In this document: positions 22,701-37,332 of the stretch, piece by piece | Layout of the letters: the number at the start of each line of letters is the position of its first letter | Position numbering within the stretch: the stretch's first letter is position 1 | Origin: Anthopleura xanthogrammica | Taxonomy: Eukaryota; Cnidaria; Anthozoa; Actiniaria; Actiniidae | Assembly: GCA_964019055.1 (NCBI GenBank) | Contig: OZ025223.1 | Coordinates: 3,760,625-3,824,624 of the forward strand | Length of the DNA stretch: 64,000 bases | Direction of reading: 5' to 3' | The notes under the pieces: model-generated | Told to the model about the DNA's origin: nothing | Seen by the model: the letters and a program-made list of their open reading frames with translations, nothing else | Database searches by the model: none | Made by a program: the position numbers and the translations under genes

Positions 22701-25690
22701 CCCATGGTTTTGGCCAATTTACACCAATTTTCACACCTTTTGAAAAATTATGCATTATTTGTGACAAATGAAAATATGTAATTTTTGGCCATTTTGAGGC
22801 AAAAAGCATGGACTATAGCCCATGGTTTTCGCCAATTTACACCAATTTTCACACCTTTTGAAAAATTATGCATTTTTCATGAAGAATGCAAAATAGGTCA
22901 TTTTTGGCCATTTTGAGGCAAAAAGCATTGACTATAGCCCATGGTTTTGACCAATTTACACCAATTATGCATTATTTATGACAAATGAAAATATGTCATT
23001 TTTGGTCATTTTGAGGCAAAAAGCATGGACTATAGCCCATGGTTTTGACCAATTTTGACCAATTTTCACACCTTTTCTAAAATTATCCATTATTTATGAC
23101 AAATGAAAATATGTCATTTTTGGTCATTTTGAGGCAAAAAGCATGGACTATAGCCCATGGTTTTGGCCAATTTACACCAATTTTCACACCTTTTGAAAAA
23201 TTATGCATTATTTGTGACAAATGAAAATATGTAATTTTTGGCCATTTTGAGGCAAAAAGCATGGACTATAGCCCATGGTTTTCGCCAATTTACACCAATT
23301 TTCACACCTTTTGAAAAATTATGCATTTTTCATGAAGAATGCAAAATAGGTCATTTTTGGCCATTTTGAGGCAAAAAGCATTGACTATAGCCCATGGTTT
23401 TGACCAATTTACACCAATTATGCATTATTTATGACAAATGAAAATATGTCATTTTTGGTCATTTTGAGGCAAAAAGCATGGACTATAGCCCATGGTTTTG
23501 ACCAATTTTGACCAATTTTCACACCTTTTCTAAAATTATCCATTATTTATGACAAATGAAAATATGTCATTTTTGGTCATTTTGAGGCAAAAAGCATGGA
23601 CTATAGCCCATGGTTTTGGCCAATTTACACCAATTTTCACACCTTTTGAAAAATTATGCATTATTTGTGACAAATGAAAATATGTAATTTTTGGCCATTT
23701 TGAGGCAAAAAGCATGGACTATAGCCCATGGTTTTCGCCAATTTACACCAATTTTCACACCTTTTGAAAAATTATGCATTTTTCATGAAGAATGCAAAAT
23801 AGGTCATTTTTGGCCATTTTGAGGCAAAAAGCATTGACTATAGCCCATGGTTTTGACCAATTTACACCAATTATGCATTATTTATGACAAATGAAAATAT
23901 GTCATTTTTGGTCATTTTGAGGCAAAAAGCATGGACTATAGCCCATGGTTTTGACCAATTTTGACCAATTTTCACACCTTTTCTAAAATTATCCATTATT
24001 TATGACAAATGAAAATATGTCATTTTTGGTCATTTTGAGGCAAAAAGCATGGACTATAGCCCATGGTTTTGGCCAATTTACACCAATTTTCACACCTTTT
24101 GAAAAATTATGCATTATTTGTGACAAATGAAAATATGTAATTTTTGGCCATTTTGAGGCAAAAAGCATGGACTATAGCCCATGGTTTTCGCCAATTTACA
24201 CCAATTTTCACACCTTTTGAAAAATTATGCATTTTTCATGAAGAATGCAAAATAGGTCATTTTTGGCCATTTTGAGGCAAAAAGCATTGACTATAGCCCA
24301 TGGTTTTGACCAATTTACACCAATTATGCATTATTTATGACAAATGAAAATATGTCATTTTTGGTCATTTTGAGGCAAAAAGCATGGACTATAGCCCATG
24401 GTTTTGACCAATTTTGACCAATTTTCACACCTTTTCTAAAATTATCCATTATTTATGACAAATGAAAATATGTCATTTTTGGTCATTTTGAGGCAAAAAG
24501 CATGGACTATAGCCCATGGTTTTGGCCAATTTACACCAATTTTCACACCTTTTGAAAAATTATGCATTATTTGTGACAAATGAAAATATGTAATTTTTGG
24601 CCATTTTGAGGCAAAAAGCATGGACTATAGCCCATGGTTTTCGCCAATTTACACCAATTTTCACACCTTTTGAAAAATTATGCATTTTTCATGAAGAATG
24701 CAAAATAGGTCATTTTTGGCCATTTTGAGGCAAAAAGCATTGACTATAGCCCATGGTTTTGACCAATTTACACCAATTATGCATTATTTATCACAAATGA
24801 AAATACGTCATTTTTAGCCATTTTGAGGCAAAAAGCATGGCCTATAGCCCATGGTTTTGACCAATTTTGACCAATTTTCACACCTTTTCTAAAATTATCC
24901 ATTATTTATGACAAATGAAAATATGTCATTTTTGGTCATTTTGAGGCAAAAAGCATGGACTATAGCCCATGGTTTTGGCCAATTTACACCAATTTTCACA
25001 CCTTTTGAAAAATTATGCATTATTTGTGACAAATGAAAATATGTAATTTTTGGCCATTTTGAGGCAAAAAGCATGGACAATAGCCCATGGTTTTCGCCAA
25101 TTTACACCAATTTTCACACCTTTTGAAAAATTATGCATTTTTCATGAAGAATGCAAAATAGGTCATTTTTGGCCATTTTGAGGCAAAAAGCATTGACTAT
25201 AGCCCATGGTTTTGACCAATTTACACCAATTATGCATTATTTATCACAAATGAAAATACGTCATTTTTAGCCATTTTGAGGCAAAAAGCATGGCCTATAG
25301 CCCATGGTTTTGACCAATTTTGACCAATTTTCACACCTTTTCTAAAATTATCCATTATTTATGACAAATGAAAATATGTCATTTTTGGTCATTTTGAGGC
25401 AAAAAGCATGGACTATAGCCCATGGTTTTGGCCAATTTACACCAATTTTCACACCTTTTGAAAAATTATGCATTATTTGTGACAAATGAAAATATGTAAT
25501 TTTTGGCCATTTTGAGGCAAAAAGCATGGACTATAGCCCATGGTTTTCGCCAATTTACACCAATTTTCACACCTTTTGAAAAATTATGCATTTTTCATGA
25601 AGAATGCAAAATAGGTCATTTTTGGCCTTTTTGAGGCAAAAAGCATTGACTATAGCCCATGGTTTTGACCAATTTACACCAATTATGCAT
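19788..25690. repeat. 453 bp higher-order repeat block of the satellite
   Basis: Four monomers (118+118+118+99) form a 453 bp unit. The marker CACCAATTATGCATTATTTA starts at 20241, 20694, 21147 and then every 453 bp to 24771, 25224 and 25677: twelve intervals without a single net indel. Units differ by rare point changes (for example ATTATATGTG near 21398). Later units share new variants (ATCACAAATGAAAATACGTC from 24789), showing stepwise homogenisation. Confidence 0.9.
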
Positions 25691-28600
25691 TATTTATCAC
25701 AAATGAAAATACGTCATTTTTAGCCATTTTGAGGCAAAAAGCATGGCCTATAGCCCATGGTTTTGGCCAATTTACACCAATTTTCACACCTTTTGAAAAA
25801 TTATGCATTTTTCATGAAGAATGCAAAATAGGTCATTTTTGGCCTTTTTGAGGCAAAAAGCATTGACTATAGCCCATGGTTTTGACCAATTTACACCAAT
25901 TATGCATTATTTATCACAAATGAAAATACGTCATTTTTAGCCATTTTGAGGCAAAAAGCATGGCCTATAGCCCATGGTTTTGACCAATTTTGACCAATTT
26001 TCACACCTTTTCTAAAATTATCCATTATTTATGACAAATGAAAATATGTCATTTTTGGTCATTTTGAGGCAAATAGCATGGACTATAGCCCATGGTTTTC
26101 GCCAATTTACACCAATTTTCACACCTTTTGAAAAATTATGCATTTTTCATGAAGAATGCAAAATAGGTCATTTTTGGCCATTTTGAGGCAAAAAGCATTG
26201 ACTATAGCCCATGGTTTTCGCCAATTTACACCAATTTTCACACCTTTTGAAAAATTATGCATTATTTATGACAAATGAAAATATGTCATTTTTGGCCATT
26301 TTGAGGCAAAAAGCATGGACAATAGCCCATGGTTTTGACCAATTTACACCAATTATGCATTATTTATCACAAATGAAAATACGTCATTTTTAGCCATTTT
26401 GAGGCAAAAAGCATGGCCTATAGCCCATGGTTTTGACCAATTTTGACCAATTTTCACACCTTTTGAAAAATTATCCATTATTTATGACAAATGAAAATAT
26501 GTCATTTTTGGTCATTTTGAGGCAAAAAGCATGGACTATAGCCCATGGTTTTCGCAAATTTACACCAATTTTCACACCTTTTGAAAAATTATCCATTATT
26601 TATGACAAATGAAAATATGTCATTTTTGGTCATTTTGAGGCAAAAAGCATGGACTATAGCCCATGGTTTTCGCCAATTTACACTAATTTTCACACCTTTT
26701 GAAAAAGTATGCATTATTTGTGACAAATGAAAATATGTCATTTTTGGCCATTTTGAGGCAAAAAGCATGGACAATAGCCCATGGTTTTCGCCAATTTACA
26801 CCAACTTTCACACCTATTGAAAAATTGTGCATTTTTCATGAAGAATGCAAAATAGGTCATTTTTGGCCATTTTGAGGCAAAAAGCATGGACTATAGCCCA
26901 TGGTTTTGACCAATTTACACCAATTATGCATTATTTATCACAAATGAAAATATGTCATTTTTAGCCATTTTGAGGCAAAAAGCATGGACTATAGCCCATG
27001 GTTTTGATCGATTCTGACCAAATTTCACACCTTTTGAACAATTATGCATTATTCATGAAGAATGCAAAATAGGTCATTTTTGGCCTTTTTGAGGCAAAAA
27101 GCATTGACTATAGCCCATGGTTTTGATCGATTCTGACCAATTTTCACACCTTTTGAAAAATTATACATTATTCATAAAGAATGCAAAATATGTCATTTTT
27201 GGCCTTTTTGAGGCGAAAAGCATGGACTGTAGCCCATGGTTTTCGCCAATTTACACCAATTTTCACACCTTTTGAAAAATTATGCATTATTTATGACAAA
27301 TGAAAATATGTCATTTTTAGCCATTTTGAGGCAAAAAGCATGGGCTATAGCCCATGGTTTTCACCGATTTTGACCAATTTTCACACCTTTTGTAAAATTA
27401 TGCATTATTTATGACAAATGAAAATATGTCATTTTTGGCCATTTTGAGGCAAAAAGCATGGACTATAGCCCATGGTTTTCGCAAATTTACACCAATTTTC
27501 ACACCTTTTGAAAAATTATCCATTATTTATGACAAATGAAAATATGTCATTTTTGGTCATTTTGAGGCAAAAAGCATGGACTATAGCCCATGGTTTTCGC
27601 CAATTTACACTAATTTTCACACCTTTTGAAAAAGTATGCATTATTTGTGACAAATGAAAATATGTCATTTTTGGCCATTTTGAGGCAAAAAGCATGGACA
27701 ATAGCCCATGGTTTTCGCCAATTTACACCAACTTTCACACCTATTGAAAAATTGTGCATTTTTCATGAAGAATGCAAAATAGGTCATTTTTGGCCATTTT
27801 GAGGCAAAAAGCATGGGCTATAGCCCATGGTTTTCACCGATTTTGACCAATTTTCATACCTTTTGTAAAATTATGCATTATTTATGACAAATGAAAATAT
27901 GTCATTTTTGGCCATTTTGAGGCAAAAAGCATGGACTATAGCCCGTGGTTTTCGCCAATTTACACCAATTTTCACTCCTTTTGAAAAAGTATGCATTATT
28001 TGTGACAAATGAAAATATGTCATTTTTGGCCATTTTGAGGCAAAAAGCATGGACTATAGCCCATGGTTTTGATCGATTCTGACCAAATTTCACACCTTTT
28101 GAAAAATTATGCATTATTCATGAAGAATGCAAAATAGGTCATTTTTGGCCTTTTTGAGGCAAAAAGCATTGACTATAGCCCATGGTTTTGATCGATTCTG
28201 ACCAATTTTCACACCTTTTGAAAAATTATACATTATTCATAAAGAATGCAAAATATGTCATTTTTGGCCTTTTTGAGGCGAAAAGCATGGACTGTAGCCC
28301 ATGGTTTTCGCCAATTTACACCAATTTTCACACCTTTTGAAAAATTATGCATTATTTATGACAAATGAAAATATGTCATTTTTAGCCATTTTGAGGCAAA
28401 AAGCATGGCCTATAGCCCATGGTTTTCACCGATTTTGACAAATTTTCACACCTTTTGTAAAATTATGCATTATTTATGACAAATGAAAATATGTCATTTT
28501 TGGCCATTTTGAGGCAAAAAGCATGGACTATAGCCCATGGTTTTCGCCAATTTACACCAATTTTCACACCTTTTGAAAAATTATGCATTTTTCATGAAGA

Positions 28601-31600
28601 ATGCAAAATAGGTCAATTTTGGCCATTTTGAGGCAAAAAGCGTGGACTATAGCCCATGGTTTTGATCGATTCTGACCAATTTTCACACCTTTTGAAAAAT
28701 TATGCATTATTTGTAACAAATGAATATATGTCATTTTTGGCCATTTTGAGGCAAAAAGCATGGACTTTAGCCCATGGTTTTAACTGATTTTCACCAATTT
28801 TTACACCTTATAAAAATATACGCATTATTCATGAAGAATGCAAAATAGGTCATTTTTGGCCATTTTGAGGCAAAAAGCATTGACTATAGCCCATGGTTTT
28901 GACCAATTTACACCAATTATGCATTATTTATCACAAATGAAAATATGTCAATTTTAGCCATTTTGAGGCAAAAAGCATGGCCTATAGCCCATGGTTTTGA
29001 TCGATTCTGACCAATTTTCACACCTTTTGAAAAATTATACATTATTCATGAAGAATGCAAAATAGGTCATTTTTGGCCATTTTGAGGCAAAAAGCATGGA
29101 CTATAGCCCATGGTTTTGACCAATTTACACCAATTATGTATTTTTTATCACAAATGAAAATATGTCATTTTTGGCGATTTTGAGGCAAAAAGCATGGACT
29201 ATAGCGCATGGTTTTCACCGATTTTTACGAATTTTCACACCTTTTGTAAAATTATGCATTATTTGTGACAAATGAAAATATGTCATTTCTGGCCATTTTG
29301 AGCTAAAAAGGATGGACTATAGCCCTTGGTTTTGACTGATTTTCACCAATTTTCACACCTTTTGTAAAATTATGCATTATTTGTGACAAATGAAAATATG
29401 TCATTTTTGGCCATTTTGAGGCAAAAAGCATGGACTATAGCCCTTGGTTTTGACTGATTTTCACCAATTTTCACACCTTTTGTAAAATTATGCATTATTT
29501 GTGACAAATGAAAATATGTCATTTTTGGCCATTTTGAGGCAAAAAGCATGGACTATAGCCCATGGTTTTCACTGATTTTGACCAATTTTCAAACCTTTTG
29601 AAAAATTATGCATTATTCATGAAGAATGCAAAATATGTCATTTTTGGCCATTTTGAGGCAAAAAGCATGGACTATAGCCCATGGTTTTGACCAAATTTGA
29701 CCAATTTTCAAACCTTTTTAAAAATTATGCATTATTCATGAAAAATTCAAAATAGGTCATTTTTGGCCGTTTTGAGGCAAAAAGCATTGACTATAGCCCA
29801 TGGTTTTGACCAATTTACACCAATTATGCATTATTTATCACAAATGAAAATACGTCATTTTTAGCCATTTTGAGGCAAAAAGCATGGCCTATAGCCCATG
29901 GTTTTCGCCAATTTACACCAATTTTCACACCTTTTGAAAAATTATGCATTTTTCATGAAGAATGCAAAATAGGTCATTTTTGGCCTTTTTGAGGCAAAAA
30001 GCATTGACTATAGCCCATGGTTTTGACCAATTTACACCAATTATGCATTATTTATCACAAATGAAAATACGTCATTTTTAGCCATTTTGAGGCAAAAAGC
30101 ATGGCCTATAGCCCATGGTTTTGACCAATTTTGACCAATTTTCACACCTTTTCTAAAATTATCCATTATTTATGACAAATGAAAATATGTCATTTTTGGT
30201 CATTTTGAGGCAAATAGCATGGACTATAGCCCATGGTTTTCGCCAATTTACACCAATTTTCACACCTTTTGAAAAATTATGCATTTTTCATGAAGAATGC
30301 AAAATAGGTCATTTTTGGCCATTTTGAGGCAAAAAGCATGGACTATAGCCCATGGTTTTCGCCAATTTACACCAATTTTCACACCTTTTGAAAAATTATG
30401 CATTATTTATGACAAATGAAAATATGTCATTTTTGGCCATTTTGAGGCAAAAAGCATGGACAATAGCCCATGGTTTTGACCAATTTACACCAATTATGCA
30501 TTATTTATCACAAATGAAAATACGTCATTTTTAGCCATTTTGAGGCAAAAAGCATGGCCTATAGCCCATGGTTTTGACCAATTTTGACCAATTTTCACAC
30601 CTTTTGAAAAATTATCCATTATTTATGACAAATGAAAATATGTCATTTTTGGTCATTTTGAGGCAAAAAGCATGGACTATAGCCCATGGTTTTCGCAAAT
30701 TTACACCAATTTTCACACCTTTTGAAAAATTATCCATTATTTATGACAAATGAAAATATGTCATTTTTGGTCATTTTGAGGCAAAAAGCATGGACTATAG
30801 CCCATGGTTTTCGCCAATTTACACTAATTTTCACACCTTTTGAAAAAGTATGCATTATTTGTGACAAATGAAAATATGTCATTTTTGGCCATTTTGAGGC
30901 AAAAAGCATGGACAATAGCCCATGGTTTTCGCCAATTTACACCAACTTTCACACCTATTGAAAAATTGTGCATTTTTCATGAAGAATGCAAAATAGGTCA
31001 TTTTTGGCCATTTTGAGGCAAAAAGCATGGACTATAGCCCATGGTTTTCACCGATTTTGACCAATTTTCAAACCTTTTGAAAAATTATGCATTATTTGTG
31101 ACAAATGAAAATATGTCATTTTTGGTCATTTTGAGGCAAAAAGCATGGACTATAGCCTATGGTTTTCACCGATTTACACCAATTTTCAAACCTTTTGTAA
31201 AATTATGCATTATTTGTGACAAATGAAAATATGTCATTTTTGGCCATTTTGAGGCAAAAAGCATGGCCTATAGCCCATGGTTTTCGCCAATTTACACCAA
31301 TTTTCACACCTTTTGAAAAATTATGCATTTTTCATGAAGAATGCAAAATAGGTCATTTTTGGCCATTTTGAGGCAAAAAGCATGGACTATAGCCCATGGT
31401 TTTAACTGATTTTCACCAATTTTTACACCTTATAAAAATTTACGCATTATTCATGAAGAATGCAAAATAGGTCATTTTTGGCCTTTTTGAGGCGAAAAGC
31501 ATGGACTATAGCCCATGGTTTTGACCAATTTACACCAATTATGCATTATTTATCACAAATGAAAATATGTCATTTTTAGCCATTTTGAGGCAAAAAGCAT

Positions 31601-34600
31601 GGACTATAGCCCATGGTTTTGATCGATTCTGACCAAATTTCACACCTTTTGAAAAATTATGCATTATTTATGACAAATGAAAATATGTCATTTTTGGCCA
31701 TTTTGAGGCAAAAAGCATGGACAATAGCCCATGGTTTTGACCAATTTACACCAATTATGCATTATTTATCACAAATGAAAATACGTCATTTTTAGCCATT
31801 TTGAGGCAAAAAGCATGGCCTATAGCCCATGGTTTTGACCAATTTTGACCAATTTTCACACCTTTTGAAAAATTATCCATTATTTATGACAAATGAAAAT
31901 ATGTCATTTTTGGTCATTTTGAGGCAAAAAGCATGGACTATAGCCCATGGTTTTCGCAAATTTACACCAATTTTCACACCTTTTGAAAAATTATCCATTA
32001 TTTATGACAAATGAAAATATGTCATTTTTGGTCATTTTGAGGCAAAAAGCATGGACTATAGCCCATGGTTTTCGCCAATTTACACTAATTTTCACACCTT
32101 TTGAAAAAGTATGCATTATTTGTGACAAATGAAAATATGTCATTTTTGGCCATTTTGAGGCAAAAAGCATGGACAATAGCCCATGGTTTTCGCCAATTTA
32201 CACCAACTTTCACACCTATTGAAAAATTGTGCATTTTTCATGAAGAATGCAAAATAGGTCATTTTTGGCCATTTTGAGGCAAAAAGCATGGACTATAGCC
32301 CATGGTTTTCACCGATTTTGACCAATTTTCAAACCTTTTGAAAAATTATGCATTATTTGTGACAAATGAAAATATGTCATTTTTGGTCATTTTGAGGCAA
32401 AAAGCATGGACTATAGCCTATGGTTTTCACCGATTTACACCAATTTTCAAACCTTTTGTAAAATTATGCATTATTTGTGACAAATGAAAATATGTCATTT
32501 TTGGCCATTTTGAGGCAAAAAGCATGGCCTATAGCCCATGGTTTTCGCCAATTTACACCAATTTTCACACCTTTTGAAAAATTATGCATTTTTCATGAAG
32601 AATGCAAAATAGGTCATTTTTGGCCATTTTGAGGCAAAAAGCATGGACTATAGCCCATGGTTTTAACTGATTTTCACCAATTTTTACACCTTATAAAAAT
32701 TTACGCATTATTCATGAAGAATGCAAAATAGGTCATTTTTGGCCTTTTTGAGGCGAAAAGCATGGACTATAGCCCATGGTTTTGACCAATTTACACCAAT
32801 TATGCATTATTTATCACAAATGAAAATATGTCATTTTTAGCCATTTTGAGGCAAAAAGCATGGACTATAGCCCATGGTTTTGATCGATTCTGACCAAATT
32901 TCACACCTTTTGAACAATTATGCATTATTCATGAAGAATGCAAAATAGGTCATTTTTGGCCTTTTTGAGGCAAAAAGCATTGACTATAGCCCATGGTTTT
33001 GATCGATTCTGACCAATTTTCACACCTTTTGAAAAATTATACATTATTCATAAAGAATGCAAAATATGTCATTTTTGGCCTTTTTGAGGCGAAAAGCATG
33101 GACTGTAGCCCATGGTTTTCGCCAATTTACACCAATTTTCACACCTTTTGAAAAATTATGCATTATTTATGACAAATGAAAATATGTCATTTTTAGCCAT
33201 TTTGAGGCAAAAAGCATGGACTATAGCCCGTGGTTTTCGCCAATTTACACCAATTTTCACACCTTTTGAAAAATTATGCATTTTTCATGAAGAATGCAAA
33301 ATAGGTCATTTTTGGCCATTTTGAGGCAAAAAGCATGGGCTATAGCCCATGGTTTTCACCGATTTTGACCAATTTTCACACCTTTTGTAAAATTATGCAT
33401 TATTTATGACAAATGAAAATATGTCATTTTTGGCCATTTTGAGGCAAAAAGCATGGACTATAGCCCGTGGTTTTCGCCAATTTACACCAATTTTCACTCC
33501 TTTTGAAAAAGTATGCATTATTTGTGACAAATGAAAATATGTCATTTTTGGCCATTTTGAGGCAAAAAGCATGGACTATAGCCCATGGTTTTAATCGATT
33601 CTGACCAAATTTCACACCTTTTGAAAAATTATGCATTATTCATGAAGAATGCAAAATAGGTCATTTTTGGCCTTTTTGAGGCAAAAAGCATTGACTATAG
33701 CCCATGGTTTTGATCGATTCTGACCAATTTTCACACCTTTTGAAAAATTATACATTATTCATAAAGAATGCAAAATATGTCATTTTTGGCCTTTTTGAGG
33801 CGAAAAGCATGGACTGTAGCCCATGGTTTTCGCCAATTTACACCAATTTTCACACCTTTTGAAAAATTATGCATTATTTATGACAAATGAAAATATGTCA
33901 TTTTTAGCCATTTTGAGGCAAAAAGCATGGCCTATAGCCCATGGTTTTCACCGATTTTGACAAATTTTCACACCTTTTGTAAAATTATGCATTATTTATG
34001 ACAAATGAAAATATGTCATTTTTGGCCATTTTGAGGCAAAAAGCATGGACTATAGCCCATGGTTTTCGCCAATTTACACCAATTTTCACACCTTTTGAAA
34101 AATTATGCATTTTTCATGAAGAATGCAAAATAGGTCAATTTTGGCCATTTTGAGGCAAAAAGCGTGGACTATAGCCCATGGTTTTGATCGATTCTGACCA
34201 ATTTTCACACCTTTTGAAAAATTATGCATTATTTGTAACAAATGAATATATGTCATTTTTGGCCATTTTGAGGCAAAAAGCATGGACTTTAGCCCATGGT
34301 TTTAACTGATTTTCACCAATTTTTACACCTTATAAAAATATACGCATTATTCATGAAGAATGCAAAATAGGTCATTTTTGGCCATTTTGAGGCAAAAAGC
34401 ATTGACTATAGCCCATGGTTTTGACCAATTTACACCAATTATGCATTATTTATCACAAATGAAAATATGTCAATTTTAGCCATTTTGAGGCAAAAAGCAT
34501 GGCCTATAGCCCATGGTTTTGATCGATTCTGACCAATTTTCACACCTTTTGAAAAATTATACATTATTCATGAAGAATGCAAAATAGGTCATTTTTGGCC

Positions 34601-35860
34601 ATTTTGAGGCAAAAAGCATGGACTATAGCCCATGGTTTTGACCAATTTACACCAATTATGTATTTTTTATCACAAATGAAAATATGTCATTTTTGGCGAT
34701 TTTGAGGCAAAAAGCATGGACTATAGCGCATGGTTTTCACCGATTTTTACGAATTTTCACACCTTTTGTAAAATTATGCATTATTTGTGACAAATGAAAA
34801 TATGTCATTTCTGGCCATTTTGAGCTAAAAAGGATGGACTATAGCCCTTGGTTTTGACTGATTTTCACCAATTTTCACACCTTTTGTAAAATTATGCATT
34901 ATTTGTGACAAATGAAAATATGTCATTTTTGGCCATTTTGAGGCAAAAAGCATGGACTATAGCCCTTGGTTTTGACTGATTTTCACCAATTTTCACACCT
35001 TTTGTAAAATTATGCATTATTTGTGACAAATGAAAATATGTCATTTTTGGCCATTTTGAGGCAAAAAGCATGGACTATAGCCCATGGTTTTCACTGATTT
35101 TGACCAATTTTCAAACCTTTTGAAAAATTATGCATTATTCATGAAGAATGCAAAATATGTCATTTTTGGCCATTTTGAGGCAAAAAGCATGGACTATAGC
35201 CCATGGTTTTGACCAAATTTGACCAATTTTCAAACCTTTTTAAAAATTATGCATTATTCATGAAAAATTCAAAATAGGTCATTTTTGGCCGTTTTGAGGC
35301 AAAAAGCATTGACTATAGCCCATGGTTTTGACCAATTTACACCAATTATGCATTATTTATCACAAATGAAAATATGTCATTTTGGCCATTTTGAGGCAAA
35401 AAGCATGGACTATAGCCCATGGTTTTGACCAATTTACACCAATTATGCATTATTTATCACAAATGAAAATATGTCATTTTTGGCCATTTTGAGGCAAAAA
35501 GCATGGACTATAGCCCATGGTTTTCACCGATTCTGACCAATTTTCACACCTTATAAAAATTGATGCATTATTCATGAAGAATGCAAAATAGGTCATTTTT
35601 GGCCATTTTGAGCCAAAAAGCATGGACTATAGCCCTTGGTTTTCACCAATTTTGACCAATTTTCAAACCTTTTTAAAAATTATGCATTATTCATGAAAAA
35701 TTCAAAATAGGTCATTTTTGGCCGTTTTGAGCCAAAAAGCATGGACTATAGCCCATGGTTTTGATGAATTCGGACCCATTTTGACACTTTTTGGGTGAGA
35801 TGAATTTATAACTAAAAATACAAAATAGGTCATTTTTGGTCCATGGTTTTATGCTCAAAA
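25690..35860. repeat. Heterogeneous satellite block with kilobase-scale duplications
   Basis: Monomers diverge and are rearranged, and long segments are copied. About 25745-26905 recurs at +4141 bp. About 30400-31655 is followed by a tandem copy at +1261 bp. About 27000-27300 recurs at +5876, and about 27790-29830 at +5522 (to about 35350). The two last offsets differ by 354 bp, exactly three monomers. Private variants such as GGTCAATTTTGG with AAAAAGCGTGG (28610 and 34132) mark the copies. Confidence 0.8.
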
Positions 35861-36288
35861 TTGCCAAAAATCACCTATTTATGAATTTGTCATCAATATT
35901 TCATCTCACCTTAAAAGGTGTGAAAATGGGTCCAAATTCATCAAAACCATGGGCTATAGTCCACGCTTTTTGGCTCAAAATGGCCAAAAATTACCTTCTT
36001 CATTAATAATGCATAATTTTTATAAGAGTGTGAAAATGGGTAAAAATTCATCAAAACAATATGATTTTAACACCAACTGAAAACTTCGGTTTTATGACAT
36101 TTTTACCCGGGGTGGAATTAATGAAATTGATCAGGCGCTCAAACATAACATGCACTTAAATTATTCACAAGGGGGTGGGGGTGGGGCAAATGATCCGTAT
36201 ACATCCCTAGATCTGCCACTGGAGAGAACAGGATGTATTCACTTATACATTGAATAAAACTTTTTATTATAGCTTTGTATTCATATAT

Positions 36289-36716
36289 ATATACTCGATT
36301 ACAGAAACGCTGTAGTATACATTTATACATGTATACAAATACCTAATGAGATGCAAGAACTCGAAAAAAATTAATAACTCTGTACCCATTGATGTATGTC
36401 TCACAAAATAATATTTTTCAATATGTTTTATCAATTAGGAACATAAAAATATGATTTGAGCGCTATTAGATATATATTAGAGAGTTTTAGGCCTAAAAAG
36501 TGAAAATATATAAATAGATATAATTTCTTAATATCTGATACTTCAAAACCTTGTGTATTTGACGTGTCTTGTATCAAAGCAAGGCTTAGATGTGTTTTTG
36601 GTAACTTTCAACATATTCACGACCATATTTTAGGACTTTTTCCATTTTTGCATCTCATTAGGTATTGGTATATATGTATAAATGTATACTACAACATTTC
36701 TGTAATCAAGTGTATA
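36289..36716. mobile_element. 428 bp foldback element with about 70 bp inverted ends
   Basis: Positions 36289-36357 (containing GATTACAGAAACGCTGTAGT and ACCTAATGAGATGCA) are matched in inverse by 36645-36716 with about 90 percent identity by eye. The interior is AT-rich and non-coding. Flanks are TATA-rich, so a TA target duplication cannot be told from background. Confidence 0.75.
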
Positions 36717-37332
36717 TGGAAATATATATGTACTAAAATATAAATTAACGAGAAATTAAATAAACTTTATAATCTTATAACGCCTTAAAATGGAAGGCAA
36801 AAGTTAGCGTTTTGACTTAACTTACTTTTGAAAAAGCTTATTTTTTAATCTTTTGTCTTACATTCAATAGTTGTTTCGTTTGGTTTCGCTTTGCTTTGCT
36901 TTGCTTCTAAACCGCCTGCTGTTTTGTCATTTGCCAGAAAGAAATGTCACCTTAAAAACTACAAAGCTGAGACCGACAAGGATTATGGGTAGACAATTCT
37001 ACATCTTTCAACCCTATGATAACTATTGATGGACTCTAGATCTTCCACCAGTTTCAGTTTCACTCTATTTTGAGCCTCCTCAAGCTGCAGTTTGCATCAA
37101 AATCTTTACGTGTTCCATATGAAATATTTCCCATGATCCTTAGCAGTCTCAGCGTGGTAGATTTTTGGTGACATTGGTTTACTGAATACTTAAGTTAAGA
37201 AGTTTAATATATCGCCGCTTAAAATGACATTAATTTTTAGCTACGAATTCTAAGAACACGACTTTCTGAGGTCTGAGGTCTTACTCATTGTCAAATCCCT
37301 ACGAAGGGGTGGATTTAACGCAATTAATTAAA

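Larger units (their letters stand above)
19080..36060. repeat. 17 kb satellite array, 118 bp monomer
   Basis: The basic unit is 118 bp and contains GAGGCAAAAAGCATGGACTA, TAGCCCATGGTTTT, CCAATTTTCACACCTTTTG and ATTATGCATTATT. Spacing of GAGGCAAAAAG is exactly 118 bp at 19488, 19606, 19724 and 19842. A shortened 99 bp unit, lacking about 19 bp between CCAATT and ATGCATT, also recurs. Most of the array is in one orientation, but edge copies (about 19125-19435 and 35860-36060) are inverted. Short open frames of about 61 codons recur with the monomer and are not genes. No transposase or other protein is encoded. Confidence 0.95.

Noticed and set aside
19218..35860. Dozens of frames of about 61 codons on both strands
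   Set aside because: They recur with the 118 bp satellite monomer and have no start context, splice signals or variation pattern of genes.
19080..36060. CRISPR-like regular repeat array
   Set aside because: Monomers abut one another with no unique spacers, and the window is eukaryotic.
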